A DNA stretch of 45,261 bases from JBLHGU01 sp047615875 (GTDB taxonomy: Bacteria > Pseudomonadota > Gammaproteobacteria > Arenicellales > CAJQKF01). Position 1 is the stretch's first letter. Each line of letters opens with the position of its first letter. The notes beneath the pieces were generated by a model. That model made no database searches, was not told where the DNA came from, and saw only the letters and a list, made by a program, of their open reading frames with translations. The stretch is from assembly GCA_047615875.1 (NCBI GenBank), contig JBLHGU010000022.1, forward strand, positions 1-45,261, in the 5' to 3' direction. The position numbers and the translations under genes were made by a program. Positions 1-8,398 of the stretch are shown here, piece by piece.

Positions 1-1
1 T

Positions 2-466
2 CAGTGGCTACTTCCCGGCGAATATAGTAATGACTTACAACCAATCAATGCGTTAACCGGCGGCAGCGCAGTATTGAATGAGCTTGACAGTCACCAGCAT
101 TTGTCAGGCAGTGAAGCCGCATTTAAACTCGTCACTGTTTTATCGGATGCAGACAAGGGTGACTATCAGGCGATCGCCGCTTTAAACAAAGCTGGCGAGG
201 CTTTGGCACTGTGCATTGCCAATATTAATGCCCTGCTCCACCCGGAAATATTTTTGTTGTCTGGGCCTTTGATAGAAAGTGAAATTTATTGTGGTGGTAT
301 ACGTAACCGATCTAGCGAACTTCTCGGTGCAGAGTTTGTAACTGGTCGTTTACGATTTGCCAATATATCCAATCGCGAGGCAGCATGTGCTCTCGCAATA
401 TTCCAGTCCCTCACTATGGGTGAGGTATCCAGTCAAATTATTACCGGGCGGAGGAATGCGAATTGA
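2..466 (+). CDS. ROK-family protein (sugar kinase or NagC/XylR-type repressor), 5' end outside the window
   Basis: The reading frame is open from base 2 to the TGA at 464-466, so only about 154 C-terminal residues are visible; an internal ATG at 74 is not the true start. The fragment resembles the end of ROK proteins: a helix-rich stretch, then a segment of the type A-L-A-x-C-I-A-N-I-N-A-L-L-H-P-E-I-F-L-L-S-G-P, where ROK members carry the last strand of the nucleotide/sugar-binding domain. ROK members are sugar kinases or transcriptional repressors. The part that would decide, a helix-turn-helix or the DxGxT phosphate loop, lies upstream of the window. The next gene overlaps its stop codon, so it is probably co-transcribed with the tctBA transporter and could be its local regulator. 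That role is inference. Confidence 0.62.
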   Translation, partial: QWLLPGEYSNDLQPINALTGGSAVLNELDSHQHLSGSEAAFKLVTVLSDADKGDYQAIAALNKAGEALALCIANINALLHPEIFLLSGPLIESEIYCGGIRNRSSELLGAEFVTGRLRFANISNREAACALAIFQSLTMGEVSSQIITGRRNAN

Positions 467-951
467 ATCAATCACGTTTTACGGGCATTGGCGTAGTGGC
501 GTTGGGGCTAGTTCTGTACTTCATTTTGATACCTGTCGGTGTTGTTGAACCGGGGAACATTAAACACATGGCCCTTGCGCCACGATTCTGGCCAAAAATT
601 ATTGCTGCTATCATTGCCATCATGGGAGTTCTGTTAATTATAAAACCCGCGGAAGTGTTGAAAGAGGATAGCGAGGGCGACAAGAACCAATCACGCAGCT
701 GGCGAGACCGTACGCCAGGTTTTTCAGTGGCCTTTGGCTCGTTGCTAACCTTCTATTTCCTTATCCCCCATTTAGGCATGGTACTGCCTGGCATGGTTAT
801 GATTTTCGGCTTAATGATGTTTGCCGGCGAGCGCCGTTTTCTTCTGGCTGCGGCCATCGCTATCAGTATCCCGTTGTTGTTGTACTTTTTCTTTGTTCAT
901 ATAGCCAGCATTCCCATTCCTTTGGGAATATTCGAAAGCCTCAGAGGATAA
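463..951 (+). CDS. tctB: Tripartite tricarboxylate transporter small membrane subunit TctB
   Basis: A 162-residue hydrophobic protein with about four predicted membrane segments: one at residues 5-27, one near 40-58, and two after the charged loop at 65-85. This is the size and layout of TctB, the small integral subunit of TTT secondary transporters, which take up citrate and other carboxylates with a periplasmic TctC binding protein. The start is a TTG at 463 that overlaps the preceding TGA. It is backed by a GGAGG about eight bases upstream (450-454). An ATG at 456 is in another frame. tctA follows 10 bp downstream. No tctC is in the window; it may lie upstream or elsewhere. Confidence 0.85.
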   Translation: MNQSRFTGIGVVALGLVLYFILIPVGVVEPGNIKHMALAPRFWPKIIAAIIAIMGVLLIIKPAEVLKEDSEGDKNQSRSWRDRTPGFSVAFGSLLTFYFLIPHLGMVLPGMVMIFGLMMFAGERRFLLAAAIAISIPLLLYFFFVHIASIPIPLGIFESLRG

Positions 952-961
952 GGTAACTATC

Positions 962-2446
962 ATGCTTGAAAATCTTCAGGAAGCCCTCTCCCTATTTTTG
1001 ACCTTTCAGAATGTGGCTATATTGTTTGTTGGTGTACTGGTAGGTGCCATTGTCGGCGCCATTCCCGGCATGACAACGCCTATGGGAGTAGCACTGGCCC
1101 TGCCCTTCACATTTACCATGCAACCGGTCACCGGCATTTTACTTTTGCTGGGAATTTATAAAGGTGGGCTTTACGGTGGCTCTATCACTGCTATCCTGAT
1201 TAACGCACCTGGCACGCCAGCCGCCTCCTGCACAGTGTTGGATGGATACCCTTTATCGCAGAAGGGTCAGGCCCGTAAAGCACTGGATATCGCTCTATAT
1301 GCCTCCTGCGTTGCAGACTTCATTTCCAACTTATCTTTGATTTTATTGGCCGGTGTTCTGGCAACCTTTGCATTGAAATTTGGTCCGCCGGAGTTTTTTA
1401 CACTAATAGTATTTTCCCTCACCATTATTGCTGGCGTTTCAGGAGACAATCTAATCAAGGGCGTTATCTCCGCAGCCCTAGGGTTGCTGGTTGCCACCAT
1501 TGGTCTCGATATGGTGTATGGCACCAATCGATTTATTTTCGACAACTGGAACTTGCTCGGTGGCTTGAGTTTTATACCGGTTTTAATTGGTCTGTTCGCG
1601 TTACCGGAAATTATTCATTACTTTACCCAGCGTATGGGCGTGTTTATTGAAACCACCAATATGGCTGGCGCTGGTGCCAGCATGCAGGATTTCAAACGCT
1701 GCTTTAAATCAATCATACGAGGCAGTCTGATTGGTGTAGTACTCGGCGCCATACCCGGTATTGGCGGCGCACCATCGGCGTTTCTTTCCTACAGTGAAGC
1801 AAAACGAACGTCGAAAAATAGTGCGAATTTTGGTAAGGGCGAACTCGAAGGTGTGGCAGCAGCTGAAGCCGGCAACAACGGTGTCGCAGGTGCCACTATG
1901 ATTCCACTGCTGGCTTTGGGTATACCGGGAGACGTTATTACCGCGGTAATTCTGGGTGCCTTCATGATTCACGGACTGCGTCCAGGGCCTGTCATGTTCA
2001 TGGAAAATCTGCCGATGATCTACGCGCTGTTTATCGGCATAATGCTTAGCAGTGTTTATCTTTTAATAATTGGCAAATTCTCTATAAAGGCCATTAGTCG
2101 CATAGCGGAAGTTCCGAACCGAATTCTCTATCCTGTGGTATTGGTATTTTGTCTGTTTGGCTGCTTTGCTATTAACAACAGCATGTTCGACGTGTTGATT
2201 ATGGTGCTGATGGGTCTGGTGGGATACACCATGTTGGTGCTTAAATTCCCCGCACCCCCATTTTTGATTGCCTTTATTCTCGGCCCACTTCTGGAGGATA
2301 ACTTTCGTCAGGCAATGATCCTCTCAGATGGTGGATTGTCGATTCTGGTTCGCAGCGGCATATGCTGGTTCTTTTGGACGCTGACAATATTATCTGTATT
2401 CTTTCTAATCAAAAGTCGCAAGAAAAACATACCGCTAAGCGGATAA
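962..2446 (+). CDS. tctA: Tripartite tricarboxylate transporter large membrane subunit TctA
   Basis: At 494 residues this has the normal TctA length, with about a dozen hydrophobic segments. The two inverted halves of the family each show the conserved glycine/proline motif: G-A-I-P-G-M-T-T-P near residue 32 and G-A-I-P-G-I-G-G-A-P near residue 262. A loop rich in Ala/Glu/Gly/Asn (A-A-A-E-A-G-N-N-G-V-A-G) follows the second motif. TctA forms the translocation path of TTT transporters and is driven by an ion gradient. It works with TctB, encoded immediately upstream, and with a TctC binding protein not seen here. The substrate cannot be read from the sequence; carboxylates are the family norm. 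The next gene starts 5 bp after its stop. Confidence 0.93.
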   Translation: MLENLQEALSLFLTFQNVAILFVGVLVGAIVGAIPGMTTPMGVALALPFTFTMQPVTGILLLLGIYKGGLYGGSITAILINAPGTPAASCTVLDGYPLSQKGQARKALDIALYASCVADFISNLSLILLAGVLATFALKFGPPEFFTLIVFSLTIIAGVSGDNLIKGVISAALGLLVATIGLDMVYGTNRFIFDNWNLLGGLSFIPVLIGLFALPEIIHYFTQRMGVFIETTNMAGAGASMQDFKRCFKSIIRGSLIGVVLGAIPGIGGAPSAFLSYSEAKRTSKNSANFGKGELEGVAAAEAGNNGVAGATMIPLLALGIPGDVITAVILGAFMIHGLRPGPVMFMENLPMIYALFIGIMLSSVYLLIIGKFSIKAISRIAEVPNRILYPVVLVFCLFGCFAINNSMFDVLIMVLMGLVGYTMLVLKFPAPPFLIAFILGPLLEDNFRQAMILSDGGLSILVRSGICWFFWTLTILSVFFLIKSRKKNIPLSG

Positions 2447-2450
2447 CACT

Positions 2451-4463
2451 ATGCCAGAACCATACTCAACAAAACCGCTGTTCAGCTTTGCGGTAATTAC
2501 CGACTCGCATATTAACCAGGATGAGGCGGAGTGCAATTCTCCTTTCGAGGTTAATAAGCTTGCTAATCGGCGTTTACGTCATATCGTCAATGACTTGAAC
2601 AGTAGAGAACTTACAGCAGTTTTTCACCTGGGCGATGTTGTGCATCCAGTACCATCTATGGGGGAGCTTTATACCGACTCTGCCAATCAGTTCTTTGATC
2701 AGATGAATCACCTGCGTCATCCATTTCATATGATTCCTGGCAATCATGATGTGGGTGACAAAAAAATCGACTGGGGACCAGCAGGAACAATTCGACCTGA
2801 TTTTATCGAAGCCTGGCAACAACATTTTGGTGATGACCATTTTCACGTTACTTATAACGACATCGAGTTCATTGGCATCAATGCGCAACTGCTGGGCTCG
2901 GGTTTAGCAGAAGAAACAGAACAAAAGTCATGGCTGGAGAGCACCTGCGAATCCTTAGCAGGCAAACGATTGTTTCTGTTAACCCATTACCCACCTTTTC
3001 TGGAAAATGAGGAGGAGTCCGAGCATTACGACAACCTGGCTCCTGAAGCCCGCACATGGATGCTCAACATACTTAGTCGTTACGAGTTTGAGGGACTTTT
3101 TGCCGGACACGTTCATCACTTCTGGTACAACCAGATTGAAGACTGCCAATGCTACCTGTTGCCTGCAACCTCATTCGTACGTCAGGACTACAGCGAGATG
3201 TTTAGAGTGGGTCCGGCAGACGAACTAGGGCGTAATGACGCACCCAAGCTGGGTTATTTTCTGGTCCACGTTTACCCTGACCGTCATGATTTCGAGATGG
3301 TTCGAAGCTTTGGTGCTGAAGTTGATGCGGATATTGGCATCAGTCAATCCGTAGCAGAAAAAAGGACTTTGAAGTCAGTTAATGCTCGAACCAATCGGGC
3401 GCCGAACTTTGGTTTCGATCTCCGGCAGGACTGGATGGAGCGGGTGCAAATTCCGCCCAGCGGTGGCCTGGACGAATTTGACCGGAAGTGGGTTCGCAAT
3501 GATTATGGTCTGCTTGCCCTGTGGGAGATGGGCATAAAAAGGTTAAGAATTCCGTTGCAAGATTTGGCCATAGCCAAACGCCGACAGCGTATCCAAGTGA
3601 TGATAAAGCTTGGCTTTAGTTTCGATGGCTACCATTTTGGTGTGGGTAGTAATAAAGACTTCACCTCACTACTTGAGCATGTTGATCTACTGGACAATGT
3701 GGAAATGATCTGGCCGTTAGCCAGGCTAGATGAGTTAAATATTAGCTCGCTAGAGAAACTCATCGACGGAAAATGTGGCATACGCATTTCCCCATTGCGC
3801 TCCAAACATGAAATATTGGCTACGGGTAAAAAATACTATCACGTAATAAATCACGGGCTCACCCTGAATGACTTACACCAGCAACAGACACCGCAAATTC
3901 CCGAATCTATAGAAAACCTAAATGGCGGTTGGTGCTTTCGTGCCAGCATGGAAGACGACATCATAGAGCTATTGGATGCGATTAAAGTCTTTGATACAAA
4001 ACATGCCACCAAAAGCGTTATGCATCTACGCATGGCACCCGACAACCCTGCCAGCCAGCTACATAACGATGACTACTGTGAACAGCGAATAACCAAAGCG
4101 ATATTCTATAGTTGGGCAATTAGTGGGGCAGAGATCTATTGCGATGCTTTGACAGATAACGATCGTGGGTATTTTCCCAGAGTTGGAGTACTAGACCGCT
4201 TATTTAACCCAAAGCCTGCCTGGAACTTGATCAAAAACTCTCATGCAGCATTAAGCGAGTTACCACTCGGAACGAAGGTAAACAAGATCATCAAACAATC
4301 CGAAGGCGCTATTATTGAAACCGACGCATTTCGGGTTCAATTACACATCGGTGCCGCCCGGTTACCGCTATCAGGATTTGATAACATCTGGGATTTGTAC
4401 AGCGGCAATCCCTGGGACGAATCGACTCTACTGCGAGGCTGGATTGGGGTAAGCTATCACTAG
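2451..4463 (+). CDS. Two-domain calcineurin-like metallophosphoesterase with large C-terminal domain, substrate unknown
   Basis: The 670-residue protein starts with a complete calcineurin-type phosphoesterase domain (about 10-290). The metal-binding set is visible: D18-x-H20, G-D62, G-N98-H99-D100, H179 and G-H220-V-H222. Such domains hydrolyse phosphomonoesters, phosphodiesters or nucleotides at a two-metal centre. The remaining 370 or so residues match no family I can name. They alternate predicted strands and helices and end with a stretch around 575-605 (C-D-A-L-T-D-N-D-R-G then N-P-K-P-A-W) that recalls the end of TIM-barrel glycosidase-like domains; a short beta-rich tail follows. No signal peptide is apparent. 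It lies between tctA and an Ldh_2 dehydrogenase with gaps of only 4 and 21 bp. It may therefore act on a phosphorylated or glycosidic form of the transported compound, which is inference. Confidence 0.75.
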   Translation: MPEPYSTKPLFSFAVITDSHINQDEAECNSPFEVNKLANRRLRHIVNDLNSRELTAVFHLGDVVHPVPSMGELYTDSANQFFDQMNHLRHPFHMIPGNHDVGDKKIDWGPAGTIRPDFIEAWQQHFGDDHFHVTYNDIEFIGINAQLLGSGLAEETEQKSWLESTCESLAGKRLFLLTHYPPFLENEEESEHYDNLAPEARTWMLNILSRYEFEGLFAGHVHHFWYNQIEDCQCYLLPATSFVRQDYSEMFRVGPADELGRNDAPKLGYFLVHVYPDRHDFEMVRSFGAEVDADIGISQSVAEKRTLKSVNARTNRAPNFGFDLRQDWMERVQIPPSGGLDEFDRKWVRNDYGLLALWEMGIKRLRIPLQDLAIAKRRQRIQVMIKLGFSFDGYHFGVGSNKDFTSLLEHVDLLDNVEMIWPLARLDELNISSLEKLIDGKCGIRISPLRSKHEILATGKKYYHVINHGLTLNDLHQQQTPQIPESIENLNGGWCFRASMEDDIIELLDAIKVFDTKHATKSVMHLRMAPDNPASQLHNDDYCEQRITKAIFYSWAISGAEIYCDALTDNDRGYFPRVGVLDRLFNPKPAWNLIKNSHAALSELPLGTKVNKIIKQSEGAIIETDAFRVQLHIGAARLPLSGFDNIWDLYSGNPWDESTLLRGWIGVSYH

Positions 4464-4484
4464 TTAAATCACCTAAGAATACCC

Positions 4485-5501
4485 ATGAGCAATAATAGAA
4501 TATTGAATCTTGATGAAGTTGAGCAGATAACTCGTTCTGCCCTGCAATCCTGCGGCGCCAGTGGTGCCCAACTGGAAATAGCAACCCAATCTGTAGTTGA
4601 TGCCGAGAAAGATGGCATTCGAGCAGTCGGGCTGAATTATCTACCCATCTATTGCGGTCATCTTCAAAACGAAAAGCTACGTGGCGATGCCGAGCCCTCT
4701 CATCTGCAAATATCTCCGTCGGCCATTCAATCCAACGCCGGTAACGGTTTTGCCCATGCGGCATTTGTTGAAGCCGAAAACGACTACTTTGCCCTGGTGA
4801 AGCAACAGGGTATAGCAGCGCTTTCAATAACAAATAGCTATTCCGCTGGAGTTGTTGGTTGGTTTGTAGATCGCATGGCTCAACAGGGTTTGATCGGCAT
4901 TGGTTTCGCCAACTCACCGTCAGCCGTTGCGCCAGCTCCTGGTGCCAGCCCATTCTTTGGCACTAACCCCATGGCATTTTCAGTGCCACGACAAAACGCT
5001 TCGCCAATTATTGCTGACATGGCTACTAGTCAAGTTGCTCTTGTAACGATAAAGGCTAAAGCAGCTGCCGGCGAAAAGATTCCTTTAGGCTGGGGATATG
5101 ATGCCGACGGCAATATGACAGAAGATGCAGCCGCAGTAATAAATGGCGGCGCCCTGGCGCCCGTTGGTGGCTACAAGGGAACTTTACTCGGCATGTTGGT
5201 CGATGTTCTTGCAGGAGCGCTAGCCGGTCCCAATTGCTCGTTCAACGCACCCATGTTTAAAAACAACGAAGGCACCTACCCTGCTGTTGGGCAATTCTTT
5301 ATTGGCGTATACCCAGGGCAGTTCGGTGGTGAGAACAATCACTTTAGTGAACGACTGGAATCCATGCTTGAGGCTTTCGTAAGTGAACCCGGTGCTCGTT
5401 TACCAGGTGCCCGCAGGTTGGACAATCAAAAGGAAGCGCTAGAAAATGGTGTGTCAGTACCCCCTGACTTAATTGCGAGAATAGAGAGTTTTATTTCCTA
5501 G
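4485..5501 (+). CDS. Ldh_2 family NAD(P)-dependent oxidoreductase (malate/lactate/sulfolactate/ureidoglycolate type)
   Basis: A 338-residue protein of normal length for the Ldh_2 (malate/L-lactate dehydrogenase type 2) fold, which binds NAD(P)H without a Rossmann domain. Family landmarks are the G-T-N-P-M-A-F-S-V-P-R segment near 165, I-A-D-M-A-T-S near 178, the I-P-L-G-W-G-Y-D-A-D-G-N-M-T-E-D stretch near 200, and G-G-Y-K-G-T-L-L-G-M near 228. Family members reduce 2-oxoacids, cyclic imines or oxidise 2-hydroxyacids. The usual S-H-G motif with the catalytic histidine, expected near residue 48, reads A-V-G here. The enzyme may thus belong to a divergent subgroup with other chemistry. It is the last gene of the tctBA operon and is convergent with the SLC13 permease gene. 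Confidence 0.85.
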   Translation: MSNNRILNLDEVEQITRSALQSCGASGAQLEIATQSVVDAEKDGIRAVGLNYLPIYCGHLQNEKLRGDAEPSHLQISPSAIQSNAGNGFAHAAFVEAENDYFALVKQQGIAALSITNSYSAGVVGWFVDRMAQQGLIGIGFANSPSAVAPAPGASPFFGTNPMAFSVPRQNASPIIADMATSQVALVTIKAKAAAGEKIPLGWGYDADGNMTEDAAAVINGGALAPVGGYKGTLLGMLVDVLAGALAGPNCSFNAPMFKNNEGTYPAVGQFFIGVYPGQFGGENNHFSERLESMLEAFVSEPGARLPGARRLDNQKEALENGVSVPPDLIARIESFIS

Positions 5502-5536
5502 CATTCACAAAGAAGGCAAGGTAGTAAACACCTTAC

Positions 5537-7315
5537 CTATAGCGGCCAAAACATCAATATTGATGGAACACCAACTGCTACGATCAATATTTCCAGTGGT
5601 AATCCCATACGCCAGTAGTCACCAAAACGATATCCACCGGGACCCATAATCAATGTGTTGTTCTTATGGCCTATGGGAGTTAGAAATGCACAAGACGCGG
5701 CGACAGCAGTGGCCATTAGGAAGGGATCTGCATTAACCCCCAGACTGCTCGCAATACCCACGCCGATGGGTGCAGCAATAATTGTCGTTGCTGTGTTGTT
5801 CAGCACATCAGACAAGGTCATGGTTACAATCATGAAAATTGTCAGTACAGCAACTGGACCATACCCACCGGCGACAGAAACCATACTGTTGACTAATAAC
5901 TCCGTTCCACCAGATTGTTCCAATGCGCTACCGAGCGGAATCATAGCGCCCAGCAGGACGATCACTGACCACTCAATGGATTGGTAAACTTGTGAACCAC
6001 GAATAATGCCAAAGCCGATAAACGCGATACAGACTAAGGCTAATGCTATTGGCAGATATAACCACCCCAGGCTGGCTGCAAGAATAGCTAAGCTAAATAG
6101 GCCAACGGCTAGCCCGGCCTTTTTATGTTGTATAAGCTCGAGTTCCCGATCCGCTAGTGGTAATGCGCCTATCCACTCCACGATATCCGACAATCTCTCT
6201 TCTGGACCCATCAAGAGCAATACATCGCCTGCTTTTATTTCCAGACTACGAATTTGTTGTCTAATACGTTTGCCTTGCCGGGATATGCCCATCAAGGTAA
6301 CGGAGTAACGATTAAGAAGCTGTAAGGAACGAGCGCTGCGTCCCACTATGCGGGCATCTGTTGGGACTACGGCCTCAATTAAAACTAAATCTTCGCTAGC
6401 AAGTTTTTCATCGACCTGGTCATCCGGTTGATAATCAAGTTTGGCCTCTGCAACAAAACCATCCAGTGAATGTGCATCTGCATCCAGTATCAGCGTATCT
6501 TCTGCTTGTAATTCAATACGCCTGGCACCACCAGGCAAACGTCGACCATTTCTAATTAAGCCAGCAATACTAATATTATGGCTGTCACACAGTTCATCCA
6601 GATGCCGGACCTGTTGTCCGATTATTTTTGATTCTTCGACAACACGAACCTCTGCCACATAATGTGCCAGGTCAAACAGCTTACCAGTAGAATTGGATTT
6701 GCCTCGATCTTTCGGTAACAAACGCCAACCAATAAGGGTTACATAAAATATTCCTGCGGCGGCGCACATTAGCCCGACCGGCGCGAAATCGAACATTGAG
6801 AACGCTTCGCCCAGACTTTCTTCACGGTAAGCTGCAATGATTATATTTGGCGGCGTACCAATCAACGTGATCATGCCACCTAATATCGATGCGAAAGATA
6901 ACGGCATTAATGTTAACGCCGGACTGCGACCAGCCTTAGATGCCGTCTTTATATCAACCGGCATTAACAATGCCAGAGCAGCAACATTATTCATTACCGC
7001 AGAAAGTAGTGCCGCTACCGTCGACATTATGCTGATATGTCGAAACAAGGATGTTGAGGCTTTCATTACCCATCGAGCTATCAAATCAACAACACCTGCA
7101 TTACTCAAGCCACGGCTTACGATAAGAACCAAAGCAATCACGATAGTCGCTGGGTGCCCAAAGCCATCGAAGGCGTTATCCACCGGAACTACACCTAGCA
7201 CAACCGCCGCGACCAACGCAGAGAAAGCTACCAGGTCATAGCGAATTCGGCCCCAGATAAGCAAGGCAAATACTGCAAAGAGAACAGCAAATAAAGTAAT
7301 TTGGTCAGCAGTCAA
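5537..7315 (-). CDS. SLC13-family anion/dicarboxylate permease with two internal TrkA-C (RCK_C) domains
   Basis: The 592-residue protein has hydrophobic segments at both ends (about 5-200 and 395-592) around a soluble middle. The middle holds two copies of a TrkA-C/RCK_C module (about 215-290 and 305-385), with repeated D-x-L-L-L/I-L-x-G/D strands. The signature N-N-V-A-A-L-A-L-L-M-P-V near 108 and T-P-I-G-H-K-N-N near 545 fit the Na+-coupled SLC13/CitT-like superfamily, which moves sulfate or di/tricarboxylates. RCK_C domains usually bind small ligands and may gate transport. The start is a TTG 9 bp downstream of the oxygenase stop codon; no ATG is available before residue 85, so translational coupling is likely. 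It is the last gene of the minus-strand catabolic set. Confidence 0.88.
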   Translation of the reverse strand: MTADQITLFAVLFAVFALLIWGRIRYDLVAFSALVAAVVLGVVPVDNAFDGFGHPATIVIALVLIVSRGLSNAGVVDLIARWVMKASTSLFRHISIMSTVAALLSAVMNNVAALALLMPVDIKTASKAGRSPALTLMPLSFASILGGMITLIGTPPNIIIAAYREESLGEAFSMFDFAPVGLMCAAAGIFYVTLIGWRLLPKDRGKSNSTGKLFDLAHYVAEVRVVEESKIIGQQVRHLDELCDSHNISIAGLIRNGRRLPGGARRIELQAEDTLILDADAHSLDGFVAEAKLDYQPDDQVDEKLASEDLVLIEAVVPTDARIVGRSARSLQLLNRYSVTLMGISRQGKRIRQQIRSLEIKAGDVLLLMGPEERLSDIVEWIGALPLADRELELIQHKKAGLAVGLFSLAILAASLGWLYLPIALALVCIAFIGFGIIRGSQVYQSIEWSVIVLLGAMIPLGSALEQSGGTELLVNSMVSVAGGYGPVAVLTIFMIVTMTLSDVLNNTATTIIAAPIGVGIASSLGVNADPFLMATAVAASCAFLTPIGHKNNTLIMGPGGYRFGDYWRMGLPLEILIVAVGVPSILMFWPL

Positions 7316-7324
7316 AATAAAGAC

Positions 7325-8398
7325 TCAAGGCGCTAATGGCACAGTTAAACGAGTATGTTTTGTTATGATTCCACCTCGGTTCCCCGGCTCTATACTGCCA
7401 TAGCGTTGGGTAAATGCCGGCGGCAAAGGTCGATCTTCAGGAAGTGATACCCATAGCCTGAGTAAATGCCGTCGTTGATCCGGGTCTGGCCAATCTTCAT
7501 AGTGGGTTCGATCATGCAAAATGGTATGGTTATAAACAAACTGCATATCCCCCGGTTCGAGGGGCATCTTCAGATTGAATCGATTATCGTTTGCCAGCTG
7601 ATCAAAGAAATCTAATGCTTCAATCTTTTCGTCAGTCATTGGTAGAGCTTCAGGATACTGTAACGCTGAGGTTATATAAGTTCTCTGATACAAGCCGGTT
7701 AGATAACCCTGGTACCAGTTCAGTACAGGGATCTCGAATAGTCGGCTTTGGCCTTCGGGTATTTCGCCACGGCGGTCCGTTGAAACCAGTTCAAAAAGCA
7801 CGGGTAAAAGATCAGGTCTTTGGCTGCGCATTTCGTTATAAAGCGTCGCCGTAGAAACTAGCATGGATAAGCCACCGGAACGTGCCGCTTTCAAACAAAG
7901 TAATCCCACCACGTCAGTGGTGTCGGTATGAAAAGACTGGCGTTCATTGGTCTGATAAATACGCACACTGGGGTCAGATAAACTCATGCCGACGTCTTTT
8001 ACATGACCAAGAATATGGCCCCGTCCATTTTGCGATCGCAAGGATCCCAAATGGACGCCAATGCCACAATACATCACCACTAGCGTTTCCATATCATAGC
8101 GTTCTACTGGCAATCCACGTAGCAGTGTAAAACCGAGACCAAACCGAAAGGTGTCACGAAGTTCGACCAGTCGTTGGCCAAATTTTTGTAGAGGAAAATC
8201 AGCTTTTTTAATTTCACCAACGGGTTTTCCACTAGAGAGAAATCCGCTAGCAGCGCTTTCAAGCTCCTGAATTTCCTCTGGCGTTAGTTCGCTGGACCAG
8301 AGCTGGGGTTGCCTCGCCAGATCTTCACCTCGCCAGGCCGCCGGGATATCTAATTGATCAGGTAGTTCGCTTAGTTCAGGCCTGGATAACATCACCAT
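7325..8398 (-). CDS. TauD/TfdA-family Fe(II)/2-oxoglutarate-dependent oxygenase
   Basis: A 357-residue protein carrying the iron-binding facial triad of TauD/TfdA oxygenases: H157-x-D159 in the F-H-T-D segment and a distal H295 in L-H-D-R-T. Downstream, R-R-H-L-L-R-L-W (309-316) supplies the arginine that usually holds 2-oxoglutarate. The family hydroxylates small acids such as taurine, 2,4-D or gamma-butyrobetaine, often splitting C-S, C-O or C-N bonds. The gene overlaps the start-proximal neighbour, a CoA-transferase, by 23 bp. Start codons at 8398 and 8392 (both ATG) are possible. The substrate is unknown; with the CoA-transferase, crotonase and permease beside it, an organic acid is likely. 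Confidence 0.85.
   Translation of the reverse strand: MVMLSRPELSELPDQLDIPAAWRGEDLARQPQLWSSELTPEEIQELESAASGFLSSGKPVGEIKKADFPLQKFGQRLVELRDTFRFGLGFTLLRGLPVERYDMETLVVMYCGIGVHLGSLRSQNGRGHILGHVKDVGMSLSDPSVRIYQTNERQSFHTDTTDVVGLLCLKAARSGGLSMLVSTATLYNEMRSQRPDLLPVLFELVSTDRRGEIPEGQSRLFEIPVLNWYQGYLTGLYQRTYITSALQYPEALPMTDEKIEALDFFDQLANDNRFNLKMPLEPGDMQFVYNHTILHDRTHYEDWPDPDQRRHLLRLWVSLPEDRPLPPAFTQRYGSIEPGNRGGIITKHTRLTVPLAP

Noticed and set aside
5518..5534. Terminator between the Ldh_2 and SLC13 genes
   Set aside because: Only a 5-bp AAGGT/ACCTT stem with a 7-base loop and no T-run; too weak to call.
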